Source: Lamellibrachia satsuma (Eukaryota > Annelida > Polychaeta > Sabellida > Siboglinidae). From it: a stretch of DNA of 64,000 nucleotides. The DNA is taken from assembly GCA_033239005.1 (NCBI GenBank), contig BSQZ01000035.1, positions 6,352,501 through 6,416,500 of the forward strand. The letters are read 5' to 3'. How positions within the stretch are numbered: position 1 is the stretch's first letter; each line of letters starts with the position of its first letter. The translations under genes were made by a program, and so were the position numbers. This document shows positions 47,601 through 59,600 of the stretch, piece by piece. The notes below the pieces were generated by a model. That model did not search any database, had not been told where the DNA came from, and saw only the letters and a program-made list of their open reading frames with translations.

Positions 47601-50600
47601 GTTTACCGTTAGCTTTTTTGTCAATGCTTTTACCCTTCATTGTAGGTCTATAGTTATCCTTCATACAACCAACCATTTTAGCAGCACTTTTTAATATATC
47701 ATTAATGCGATTTACTATATCATTTACTGAAGCCTCATCAATATCATTACACATTAAATTGTCAAGATCTTTCTCTATATCTACAACATCCTTCAAATTA
47801 ATACTACTTTTAAAGCTCGATTCACAATCCTTAACCCATTTTGGTTTGTTAAATTGAGCAGTATCATCATTCTCAGTCATCTCATCCTCCCTTATTGTTG
47901 GAACAATTGGGTGTTGCATGGTACATTTAAAGCCCATTTTAACAGGGTTATGAGCATCAGATAACAATTCATCAAATTCCAAAACCTCAAATTCCATTAT
48001 ATTATTAAATGATTGTGGAGAAACAAGAATATAATCAACAGTGCTTACATTTTTGCATGTAGTTGCACCTCTGTCCCTATCGACACCAATCCTGCCATTA
48101 ACAATATGGACATTTAGACTTTTACACAATGTGATTAACCTGTGTCCATAATTATTTGTCTTTTTATCTATTGAATTTCTATCCAGTGGTATGCCTACAT
48201 TATCTGAATTATTTTTTCCCATTAACTGTTGCATTATATCTTCGTCAAAGTCATTCAACATCATATTTCAATCGTTAAACTCAATAAAATCACATAAATT
48301 ACCAGTTCGGGCATTAAAGTCACCAACTAAATACAATGGGCTGTTTAAGTCATTCCTCAGGTTTATAGTGTCATTTTCTATATCATCAAACAGGCTAGCT
48401 GATGAATAAATAGAATTCTCTGGCGGAATATAAACTATTCCCCATAATGCTTCATTCCCAAGCAAATTAACATTTGATTTGAACCATAGTACACAATTTG
48501 TATCTCCATGTACAATTTCAATAGTGTTAGACAGAGAGTTCTTAATCAGTAATGCTACTCTTCCGGATTTAGATTTAAATTTTGTTCTGTTCATTGTATG
48601 GCAATCAAAGCCATCTATATCAATTATGTCAAGATCATCCAGTTTTGTTTCTGTTAGAAATATTAAATCATATTCTGAAATAAAGAAATCAAAGTCAGGC
48701 GATCTCAGCCTAGTCATTAAGCCACAAACATTAAGTAGAACACATTTGATATTAGTTACAGCAGGTTGCAAAGCAGAGTTCTGTTCTGTAATTAAACTCT
48801 TAGTTCCTCCGTCTTCACAAGAGGATCTTCCTTCCCCGTCCTATTCTACACCGAGAACGTAGGACCCAAGTCCCAGTGCCTTGAGATCTGGTTGATCAAT
48901 TCCAACTTTAAACAGATCATCAGGCGACTGGATTGTGATCTTGTTGCCTTTGATGCTGCAGATGATGTGCCCGTCGCATGTGTATGCATAGTCAACCGCG
49001 TCTGCGTGCTTGGCTATCATCAGAAGTTTGTATCTTAGCGGCGTTAGGTCTTCCGTAATGAACACCTTTGCATCAGTGTTGGCACTTACAGTCTTAAGTT
49101 TCTTTTTGTTCATCATCAGTTGTTTAATCAATTGCCTGGACACAAACTTCACCAGCACGGGTCTTGCTCGACCTCCCGACTTTCCCACTCTGTGGGCCAC
49201 AGATATATCACTTGATTGTATAATGACGTCGATACTCTTTGCGATCGATATGATTTTTCTTATCAGATCGACCTCGGATTCTTTGGCTGTATCACCTTCA
49301 ACTCCGAAGACTCTGATTGATTCTCTCCTGGAATACTGTTCCATTTCATCGTGTTGGAATCGTAGCAGTAATACCTGTTTCTGGGCATTTTCAAATCGTT
49401 TCTCCATCATTGATACTGATTTTTCCATTGCTCTGCTAACCGCCTCGGTCACTGCCGCCGTGACAGCACCCACTATCACTGGCATCAGCTGCTGTATCAG
49501 AGCCTGTACATCAATATTTTCCTGGGTGCTCACGCCTAAGCCGCTGCTGCCGCTAGTCACATGTGTCAGGCTTTTAGAGACAATCTTCTTAACAGTTGCC
49601 TGCAGTTGGTCACTGTCGGAATCTGAATCAGAATCCGGTTCTGTATTTTTCTTATCACCAGGTTTAGTAGCACTGCGCAAAACTGGCTCTTGTCCTTTCT
49701 TGCCACGCTTGCCCATCAATGCGGCTGTCTGCGTCACTCGAATGTAAACAATGACAGCAATGGACAATGGTCTTAATCGTAATGTAGGTCAATCTGCGCA
49801 GCCGTGGGTCAGTTCGACCAGCCAAGACAAGTTGACCCTCGATTTATGCCACCAATTTCTAACGGTCAGTCCATTCAATGTCAGTATCCTGTTGTGAACA
49901 CTTCATTTGTGGTATACATACACTTTGGCGTCAGTTCCACTTTTAGAAACAGGAGTATCCGTTGGAACAACTTAGAGCAACTATTCAAACATGTGCCACC
50001 TCACCAGCGCCATCTATCCCAATCAAATGTCAAATGTAACTCATCTGATATGGCAACGATTTTTTTTTGCGCAATATTGTTACATGCTACAGTCGCACCT
50101 CGTTGTTCCACGCCCAGTTATTCCGTGGATTTGGATATAAGACATTCGGTTGTCGACCCCAATTTTCTGCGGCCAGGGGTAGCTGTCAAATGAGCCTGTC
50201 TTTCAGGGGGTTTCATGTGCCTACGCTACGATCACTGCACTGATCTAATTCATAACTCATACTTGTTTTGCATGTTTGTCAAAAATACTTTTGCTTTGAC
50301 AATTATCAAGAAACAGATGAACAATGTCAGTGAACGAGTGGTGTGTTGTTTGTTTTGCACTGCTGCCGGCATCAAATTGTTTCGCTTCGGTGCCGGCGGT
50401 TTGCAGAGCATCATTTTTGAGGCGAGCGATCGCTCTCGCTCCCTATAGCTCGTGCAAATCAATAATCTAGGGAGCGATTTATCGCTTGCATTAATTGCTA
50501 AAATCGCTCGCTGCCTGCAAGTGTTCATCTTGACAAGGAGTTTCTTGAGTATTAGATTCACTAGGAAATGCTACTCTCTTTATAACGAAGTGTTCGGACT

Positions 50601-53600
50601 CCAATAGTCAGAGTTCACGTATCATCCGTCAACGCGGATGGCGATCGCAGCCTGCTGCACCAGTGACTAAGATTGCAAAAACGCCATTGAAGCGACGATG
50701 TGCTGGCCGCGCGGCTTATAAAGAAGTTATCAAATGAGTGGACCAGCGTCGATGTGTATTATCTTTAAATGTCATATACTGTTGTATGTCGAACTGAATA
50801 AAATACATATATACATGTACAGTTATGGAATAGATAAGGAATCAACAATATTTCGTTACGATCTGATTGACCAACTAGGCTGTAATGGAAATAAAAAATA
50901 ATAACCTGGATCCGAGCTACCGAACACGCATATGAGTTGACAAGGCTTATAAAAGTTGATTAAACATTGAAAACGACAATTTTAATAATTGTTCCACTTC
51001 GACGCACATCTCTGGTATCACTTAACATCGATTCACTGTTTCATGTGCACAAGACGAATTCATATTTTTGCGCACCGAGTTTCAGTTGTGCGTTTGGCAT
51101 TATGATGCAATGGAAGTATGCCATTTCACCCCAGTTTATATTGGTGTTCCCTGCTAAGCTGCATTTATGACTATACATTTGATTCTTATACGTGACGTAT
51201 TTGTGAATCTCAATTGCAACTTTTAAACTGCCTAAGCGAAGTGGCACACCAGTGGCAGTGCCGCATCGTGGTCACAGGGCACCAGGGTTGGGGTCAAGTA
51301 CCAGTACTTGTACTTGTACTTAAGTACACATTTGTCAGTACTTGATGTACTTGAGTACTTGATGTGTGAAAATGCAAAGTACTTGTACTTGAACTACAGT
51401 ACTTGCTAAATAGCAAGTACTTTTCAAGTACTAAAGTGTAGAGCAGGAAAGTTTTGTACATGATATTTTCAAGGATTGTAGGGTCTGGGGTGTGAAAATA
51501 TCAGCATCGGTAGAAAGGACTTTCAGCATTGCTGGGAAGGTGTTCTGCCAAGACAGGTGTCGGTTCACAGACAAAAACTTTGAGACTGTCATGATGATAA
51601 AGTGTAATGACAGGTCAAATATGAAATGAACAATGGAGTGGTTGGACTTGACCAAGTATTGCCAAGTATGATGATGTATAATGTATGATGTATAATATAA
51701 CAATTCTATACATGAAATATGGTTTCACTTAAAGTTTATAGAATTTTTGTGAACTTTTCTGCTTGATCTTCACAACCAAATGATAATTAAATGTGATGCT
51801 CAGTTTTGCTCATATCAAAAAGTCACATAAATTTGTGTTGCAAAATAAACATGGCAAAATATCGAAAAATATTACAACCATTAAAATAGGCCCATTTATA
51901 TTTGAGTACTTGTACTTGATATGTCAGTACTTTATGTCCTTAAGTACTTTGTACATAAGTGAGTACTTGAACTGTACTTGTACTTGATACTTATGTTGGG
52001 TAATTGATGTACTTGAGTACTTGATCAACTGTACTTGACCCCAACCCTGCAGGGCACAGACACAGCACACTGCTACTGCACTGGCCTTGCCTAGGCTACT
52101 CCTATGATGATCAATGACATGTTGCAATTCAAAACCGTTTCACCAATTGCAATGAATGGGGTTTACTAAAGCAAGCATTTATTTCATTGTACAAAAGTCA
52201 GCGCCAGCAAGTACCAATTAAACTTTCATGGCAACAACAACAGAATCAGACTGGGAAATGGTGGTGCCACCACACAGTAAAAAAAAAACAACTAACAAAT
52301 CGCTCGCCTAAATTAATTTGGCATATTTAGGCGAGCGATTTATCGCTCGTCTGTTGTTTTCAAACGTGAAGCCCTGGGTTTGTAAATTGCAATCAAGGTT
52401 CACAAATACGCGTTGCATAAGAAACAGATAAACAGTCTTAAATGCAATTTTGTATGCAATACCAATATAACATGCTTCCATAGCGCCGTAAATCTAATCG
52501 CTTTCGAGATGCGAAACCAGCGCCTAACTCAAGGCGTTATCGGTGCGTGAAAATACGAATTCGTCATCCGCACATAAAATGGTGAATCAATGTTAAGTGG
52601 TGCAGTGGGAATTTATGCTTTGGTTGAAGTTGGTTGAACAACAAAGTGGAAAAAATATTAATTTTACCTATTGTTGTTTTCCATGTTTTATCAGCTTTCA
52701 TACTACATGTCAACTCATACACGTTTTCGGCTGCTAAGATCTAGATTGTTTTCAATTCATAGGCCCATTGGTCCAGTACATCGTTTTCATAGCAAATCTA
52801 TTCCATAACGGTATACATACATGTATTTTATTCAGTTTAATAATAATAATAATAATAATAATTGACTTCTGTGGCGCCTATATCCTCAGGAACCTGAGCT
52901 CAGAGGCGCAACAAAACAGAATCAGTAGGCGTAATCGTAAACAAGGACGCGCAAAAGTCAGTATCAGAAACGAGGGACAACCGAACATTTATGGTGGGAA
53001 TGCAATTTGGAATAGATGTCTTGAGTTTTTTTTTGGAAAATAGCAATAGTTTCGGATGTTTTCAAAGCGATAGGGAGTTCATTCCAAACCCTAGGCGCAG
53101 CGACAGAGAAAGCACGTTTACCCAAGTTAAGTTTTGTTTTAGGTACAATAAGTTGTTGTGAAACTGATGATCTTAGCTGCCTAGGGATATTTGAAAGATG
53201 CAGGAGACTAGCCAAGTAGAATGGTTGTTGTGTAGATAGAGCACGATATGCAAGAGTGGACAGCTTAAAATTAATTCGATAAGAAACTGGAAGCCAGTGT
53301 AACTGTTTAAGTAGTGGTAGTGATGGTGAACAGGGTGTGACGTTTAAAAATAGAACACATTGGTGCTAGTTTATTCTTTTATTAAGCTCTATAAACTGCG
53401 TATTGACGTATAAATAGTGCTACCAACACTCAGTGGCAGTGGCTTCGATTGCGTTCTTTGACCAGTGTGTGGCGATCGTTGTTGTTTAGTAGCTCCCTGG
53501 TGGCAGATATGGGAACAACTAACGCGCCTCACTTATAATGCGGTCTGAAATCGTGGACCCCGACCAACGAGGCTCAATTGTAATTGACTATAGTTATCTT

Positions 53601-56600
53601 AACACATCATTAAATTTGTTCCATACTTTAACATTAACGAAAATTAATCGTGGCTGTTCTGCCATGCCATGATTTAAAGTAACGGATCTTTCCAGGGCTC
53701 CTGGGATCCACATTGAGCAATACCATGGTGGTTCAAAGGCAGACCGAGCTAGGGCCCTCAGAAAGGTGCAGCATCGCGGAGGAGTTTGTCTCACTAGCTA
53801 CGGGATGCTCGTCAACCATGCCACAGAACTAGCTCAGAAGGACGGGCGAAACTTTGTGTGGGTGAGTCGCATGCGCTATTGGATTACATAGACATTTCTT
53901 ATTTCAGATACTTTGTTGATGTGACTGTAGTAGTAAGAATATATCCTACAGTCGCAATGGACCCTTCTTCACCTTTGACCACTGTGTCTTACCCTCAGCC
54001 AAAATCCTTTGCTCCCTTATGTGTTTTCCTTGACCTGAGTGTACATGGTCCTACTTAATTTGTTGAGGTTTGTGCAGTGCCATTGTTTCTGGGCTCTATA
54101 TTGGTTAGCACCTAGCATAATTAGCTGTGGCACCTTGGAACCGTGTGTGTGAGACAGCACTTTTATCTTGGATGAGCCCCTGTGTGTGAGACAGCACTTT
54201 TATCTTGGATGAGCCCCTGTGTGTGAGACAGCACTTTTATCTTGGATGAGCCCCTGTGTGTGAGACAGCACTTTTATCTTGGATGAGCCCCTGTGTGTGA
54301 GACAGCACTTTTATCTTGGATGAGCCCCTGTGTGTGAGACAGCACTTTTATCTTGGATGAGCCCCTGTGTGTGAGGCAGCACTTTTATCTTGGATGAGCC
54401 CCTGTGTGTGAGACAGCACTTTTATCTTGGATGAGCCCCTGTGTGTGAGACAGCACTTTTATCTTGGATGAGCCCCTGTGTGTGAGACAGCACTTTTATC
54501 TTGGATGAGCCCCTGTGTGTGAGACAGCACTTTTATCCTGGATGAGCCCCTGTGTGTGAGACAGCACTTTTATCCTGGATGAGCCCCTGTGTGTGAGGCA
54601 GCACTTTTATCTTGGATGAGCCCCTGTGTGTGAGACAGCACTTTTATCTTGGATGAGCCCCTGTGTGTGAGACAGCACTTTTATCTTGGATGAGCCCCTC
54701 TGTGTGAGACAGCACTTTTATCTTGGATGAGCCCATGTGTGTGAGACAGCACTTTTATCTTGGATGAGCCCCTGTGTGTGAGACAGCACTTTTATCTTGG
54801 ATGAGCCCCTGTGTGTGAGACAGCACTTTTATCTTGGATGAGCCCCTGTGTGTGAGACAGCACTTTTATCTTGGATGAGCCCCTGTGTGTGAGACAGCAC
54901 TTTTATCTTGGATGAGCCCCTGTGTGTGAGACAGCACTTTTTATCTTGGATGAGCCCCTGTGTGTGAGACAGCACTTTTTATCTTGGATGAGCTCCTGTG
55001 TGTGAGACAGCACTTTTGGTAGTTTGTAATATGAAAAAATACTGTAATTAATCGTAACTGATGTAATTGTTGCAATTACGTGAAAGAAAGAAATTAAATG
55101 TAATAAATAAAAATTGTGTAATTGGACCCAGTCCTGCTTGAGACATAAGTAGTTGCAGCAAGGACATTTTGTGTTTCAGGACTATGTAATCCTTGACGAG
55201 GGGCATAAGATCAAGAACCCCAGCAACAAGTGCTCGAAGGGTGTCCAGGCTGTGTCTGCCAAGCAACGACTCATTCTATCAGGAACACCCATCATGAACA
55301 ACCTCAAGGTAGAGATATTGTTTAAATTCAACATATCTCATCCTAGTTTTGGGAAAAACGTAATAGCAACTCCGTGGACAGTGAGGTTATGAATGTGAGT
55401 TGCAGTGAGCTTTGAAAAGACAACAGTCTTAGAAACAATTCATTATTCAGCAATCTTTATAATGTGAAAACTGACATTGTTTTCATTACGAGTGTTGCTG
55501 CTTAGAAATGCCACATCTATTAATGCAAGTTATTCTCTGGTAAAGATTGCTTTTTTGATCTGGTTCCCTTCAATCTTTATAAAAGTCATGACTGAGTTTG
55601 AATGTTTGTTAACCTTAATATAACCCAGTTGTCCAAATTGTGAACATAATAAACTGTTGTCACTAATCTGGATGTAACTGTGACATTTGTGTGGTGTTTC
55701 TGTTTTAGGAGATGTGGGCCCTGTATGACTGGGCCCACCAGGGAACCCTGCTGGGAAGGGCGAAGACGTTTTCAATGGAATATGAAACCCCAATCACTAA
55801 GGTGGGTAATGACTTGCAGTCCGTCCAGTGTTATGCTCAACTAGATAAATAAAACATTTAACCCATTAGACCCCATGATGAAATGGAATGTGTGTAGATT
55901 TCTACATGTCACTTTTTTATACCTCACTTTTTAAAACTGCTTCCTCAACTGATTTAGCCTATTGCAAATCTGGTTGTTTTCCAAATATGTAGTGCGTGAA
56001 TAGTTTATGTAATGTCCGCAGTCGATTTAATTAAAAAAATGCCTATTTGTTTTCAAATCATTGAAAGAATTAACTTTAGTCGTTAGATCTGGTAAGTATC
56101 AAAATAGTGGATATCCAAAATGGTAAACACTGTGTGGGTCAATGCTGATCATGGGCGTGCCCTCCATCCTCTCATGACAAAGTTATAAATTTCAACAAAA
56201 ACAAACAAAATCGTGATTTTTCAGCTTTTTTATTTCCACTTCAGTAAATGCTAGAACAAGCATTAACTAATGTAATAGTTTGATGATTTAACAAAAACTA
56301 CATACTGCGAGCAAGCATGTTGTAGTGGATACTAGGTAGGTTTGGTTTTTCACAAACTTAATTTGAAATGAGACTAGCACAAAAAAATTGAATTTATTAA
56401 GCACCTTTAAATGGCAAGTTAATCAGATACTGTAAAACACCCAACTAACATTAAAACATATAACTGACATTTAGAGTCAATAATAAAATCACATTACAAA
56501 AACAACATAAAACACAAACATAACAGCTAAACATGATATGTTTACTTTGCCACTTCATATTTTCAGATGGCGCTAACTCAAGAACTTATACCATTCAATA

Positions 56601-59600
56601 AAACCATGTGATAAATACCCCTGGTACATAGCAAATAAACTAAGGGTTCAGATGATTTCTAGTACACGATTATTCAGTAGATGGTGTCACATTTATGAAT
56701 TGGTAAAATCAGTGGCCGTATTGCAGAGCCAAACAGAACAGCCGGATGGGTTCTTAACACTAGTGAACAATGATAAATTTCCACTGCGTACACAAATTGG
56801 AGTTATTCACATGGGTGCTTTTAAAAAATCATAAAATCATTTTATAATTATCGCACAAATGTGATTGAGGTATAATTTTGTTGCTAAAAAGACTCATTAT
56901 ACTAAAATAAAAAAAATTACAACACAATCTTATCACGGGGATATTACTTTTTGAATTTCATCAAAAAAGAAAGCAACATTTTTTTTTCACCCTGCTACTA
57001 GATAATTACTGAGTGGCTGTATGTCCCTATGTCCAAAAAAATGTAGCCCTACATATTAACTAAAAAATAAAACAAAATGAATCAATATGTAGAGAACTTT
57101 TATTTTTATGATTGTTTCCAACACCGGACTATGCTGATTCAGACAGGCCCATTGGTCCCGTATTGTTTACCGTGATAATGTGGGCTGTCGAAGCTGGCAG
57201 AAATCATGATGGCAACTTGCTGATATTTACCTCAAAAAAGCCTGCAACATTGTTCTGTCTCAACTAGTATAATGGCGTGATTCACTAATGCTGTCGTTCA
57301 ATTTGCTGAAATATTGGCGCAGAAACTTGAAATAATCCAGCCTAAAGTGAACTGACACAGAACAAAGTGAGAAAACAAATGACAGTAACGATGATTTCTC
57401 ATTAGCTGCATATAGCCCGCTCGCTCATTCACATGTATTCGAATAGGCCAATCATAAAGCTTTCCCAGGTGTAACGTGTTACATACTTAGTTACTATGTA
57501 AAAGTAGCAAATATGGACTCCAACAATGTGACGCATTTTGTAAGCTAGATCGTCATTAGCTATCATCGACTATGCTCACGAATAAATGTGAATCAGAATG
57601 AAGAGTGATTCAACTTCCAATGATACCATTTGTTCCCGTGTGAGGTACTGGTGACGGAAACGAAAATTGTTCCTACAGAGTGATACCAAAATTGGCCAAA
57701 ATCAGTCGGAATGCTTTTCGCACTGATCATGCAGGCTGAATTCGGCCAAGTAGTCACTCCTAGGCTTTATATGCTTGTCTTGAATTGAGTAGTTTCGGTA
57801 GAAGTTTTTAAGATAAATTAATAATTTTCATTTATTGGGTTATGTTACAAGATTTTTAAAACATTTTTGTAATTGTGAAAAATTAGCCACAAAATCCGAA
57901 ATTATATTATTTTGAGAAAATCCCCAAAGAAATAAATCGCATACAACAGTGTCACTGATAACTTTAAGGGAAATTTAGGTTAACATAAACGAATTACATC
58001 TGCTACACCACCGTGAATAAATTAAACAAAAGTTGAATGCCAACCTAAAGTGGCAGTGTATTTTTTACACAAACCTTTCACCAGTTGTAATTCCAATCCA
58101 TGTAAAGTTGCCTATATGTAAGATGCATTCATATGCTAAATTGCAGCACAGTAAGTGTTGTAATTAAAAAAAAAATTAATTAGGTAATGTTTCCAGATTG
58201 TTTTATAACAGAAATGTTGATAGTATGAAATGTGACGATTTTCACTGGCGTTTTACTTATTGTTGACAAAACATAATGGTCATTTCTAATATTGACATGT
58301 CCCCTTAATTTATTGCCACAATGGCCCTTGAATCTGTATTCGTAACGTGTTGTCGTCTATGATATCAGGTTACGCCATCTGACAAACACATGGCAGGGCT
58401 TGTTTACGATAATTTTGATTGTCCCGTTATCCGGCGGGGTCACCAGTTTGGGGTCATAGGCCATTTCTGTTATAGGTTCAAAGGCACAGTAAACTACGTT
58501 AGCACTGATATTTGCTGGTTTAAGGACATGATTTTAGTTAGATGTGATTTAGGTAGATATAATACTGATGTGTATTGGAATCACAGTAACCAGATTGTAT
58601 GTTCAGTGTTCACGCCGAACGAATATAGCTGGTTTGTCAGCATTTCTAAGAAGTCAGGGAAATTTCTAAAAGGACTATTTTTAAAGGATGGATTGGCGAA
58701 ATATGACATTAGTACTGGGTTATTATTTGTGGTTATTGACATTCAGTTTAATATTTCCTTATGGTTATGAACAAATTTTTAAATCAACTGACACGCTGGC
58801 CGTCCCAGCTACTTTAAGGGTTATGGATTGTTCAGCAACCTTTTTTATTTTGTAAACTTGATTATGTGCATTCTCTAGAATATGTGTTTTTCCAACACAG
58901 ATCTCTTGGAATGTGAAATTTGACATTGTTTTGCCTGTAATGAAAGTTGTTATCTCTTCAGATATTTAGGACTGATTGGCTATGTCGGCGACAATATTAA
59001 TTGTGTGATGGAAATTAAACTGTATGTCTTACCTCTTAAGTTTACATGGCAAATCATTTCAGGCGAGACAGAAAGACGCAACGGCCGGCGAGATGCGTCT
59101 TGGGCAGGAGATGGCCAACCATCTGCAGAAGTTGATTACGCCATACTTCCTCCGGCGCACCAAGGCTGATATGGGAGACGGTCCAGAGTAAGGGATTCAC
59201 ACATATTTCTTTGTGTTTGAGTAATTTCTTCATATTTGAAGATTATATGGTCTGGTTTCTTTCAGAGTGTCCTTCTCGAGAGTTAGTGAGTCCGTTTCCC
59301 TGCATGGGAACTTTTACTTCTCCTAACATGACACCAGGTAGAAAGCACCAACTTTTATTATCGTCTCTTCCGAAAGACCCAGGTAATGTGGGGGAACGAT
59401 ATTGCCCAATTTTTGGAACAGCAGGTTTCATGCTTCCATTTTTCTGCTGTCAAATACTATATTGCTGTATCTGCGCATACACGAGCCAGTAGTTGACATC
59501 AATTTATTAATAACATAAACATAATATAGCTACAATAATAGGTCCTGTATATATATACAACAATGAGTTATAACAGAGAGTGTCAAGCACAGGAAATAAT

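Larger units (their letters stand above)
45060..49800 (-). mobile_element. Nearly full-length non-LTR retrotransposon, minus strand
   Basis: It lies tail to tail with the + strand CR1-type element. ORF1 (49,716 down to 48,841) is open. ORF2 (48,771 down to 45,249) has one in-frame stop and two frameshifts. APE endonuclease, YADD reverse transcriptase and a C-terminal CCHC knuckle indicate an I/Jockey/CR1-group LINE, but I cannot fix the clade. It is better preserved than its neighbour, so probably younger. Confidence 0.88.
40238..53695 (+). other. ERCC6L intron 3, about 13.5 kb
   Basis: This intron is at least ten times the length of introns 1 and 2 in the region. It is occupied by a + strand CR1-type LINE, a minus-strand LINE, a hAT element and an L2/CR1-type fragment. 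49,801-51,282 and 52,058-52,963 hold no gene, apart from hairpin-rich CGAGCGAT sequences. Confidence 0.8.

Noticed and set aside
54143..55015. CRISPR-like direct repeats
   Set aside because: Units are contiguous with no spacers and lie in an animal intron; this is a minisatellite.
58390..58770. 126-codon frame inside an ERCC6L intron as a nested gene
   Set aside because: No recognised domain, no splice-site or promoter context, and AT-rich codons like the surrounding intron.
59211..59492. 93-codon frame directly after an ERCC6L exon
   Set aside because: Starts after a good donor in intron DNA and overlaps a minus-strand frame of equal quality; no homology.
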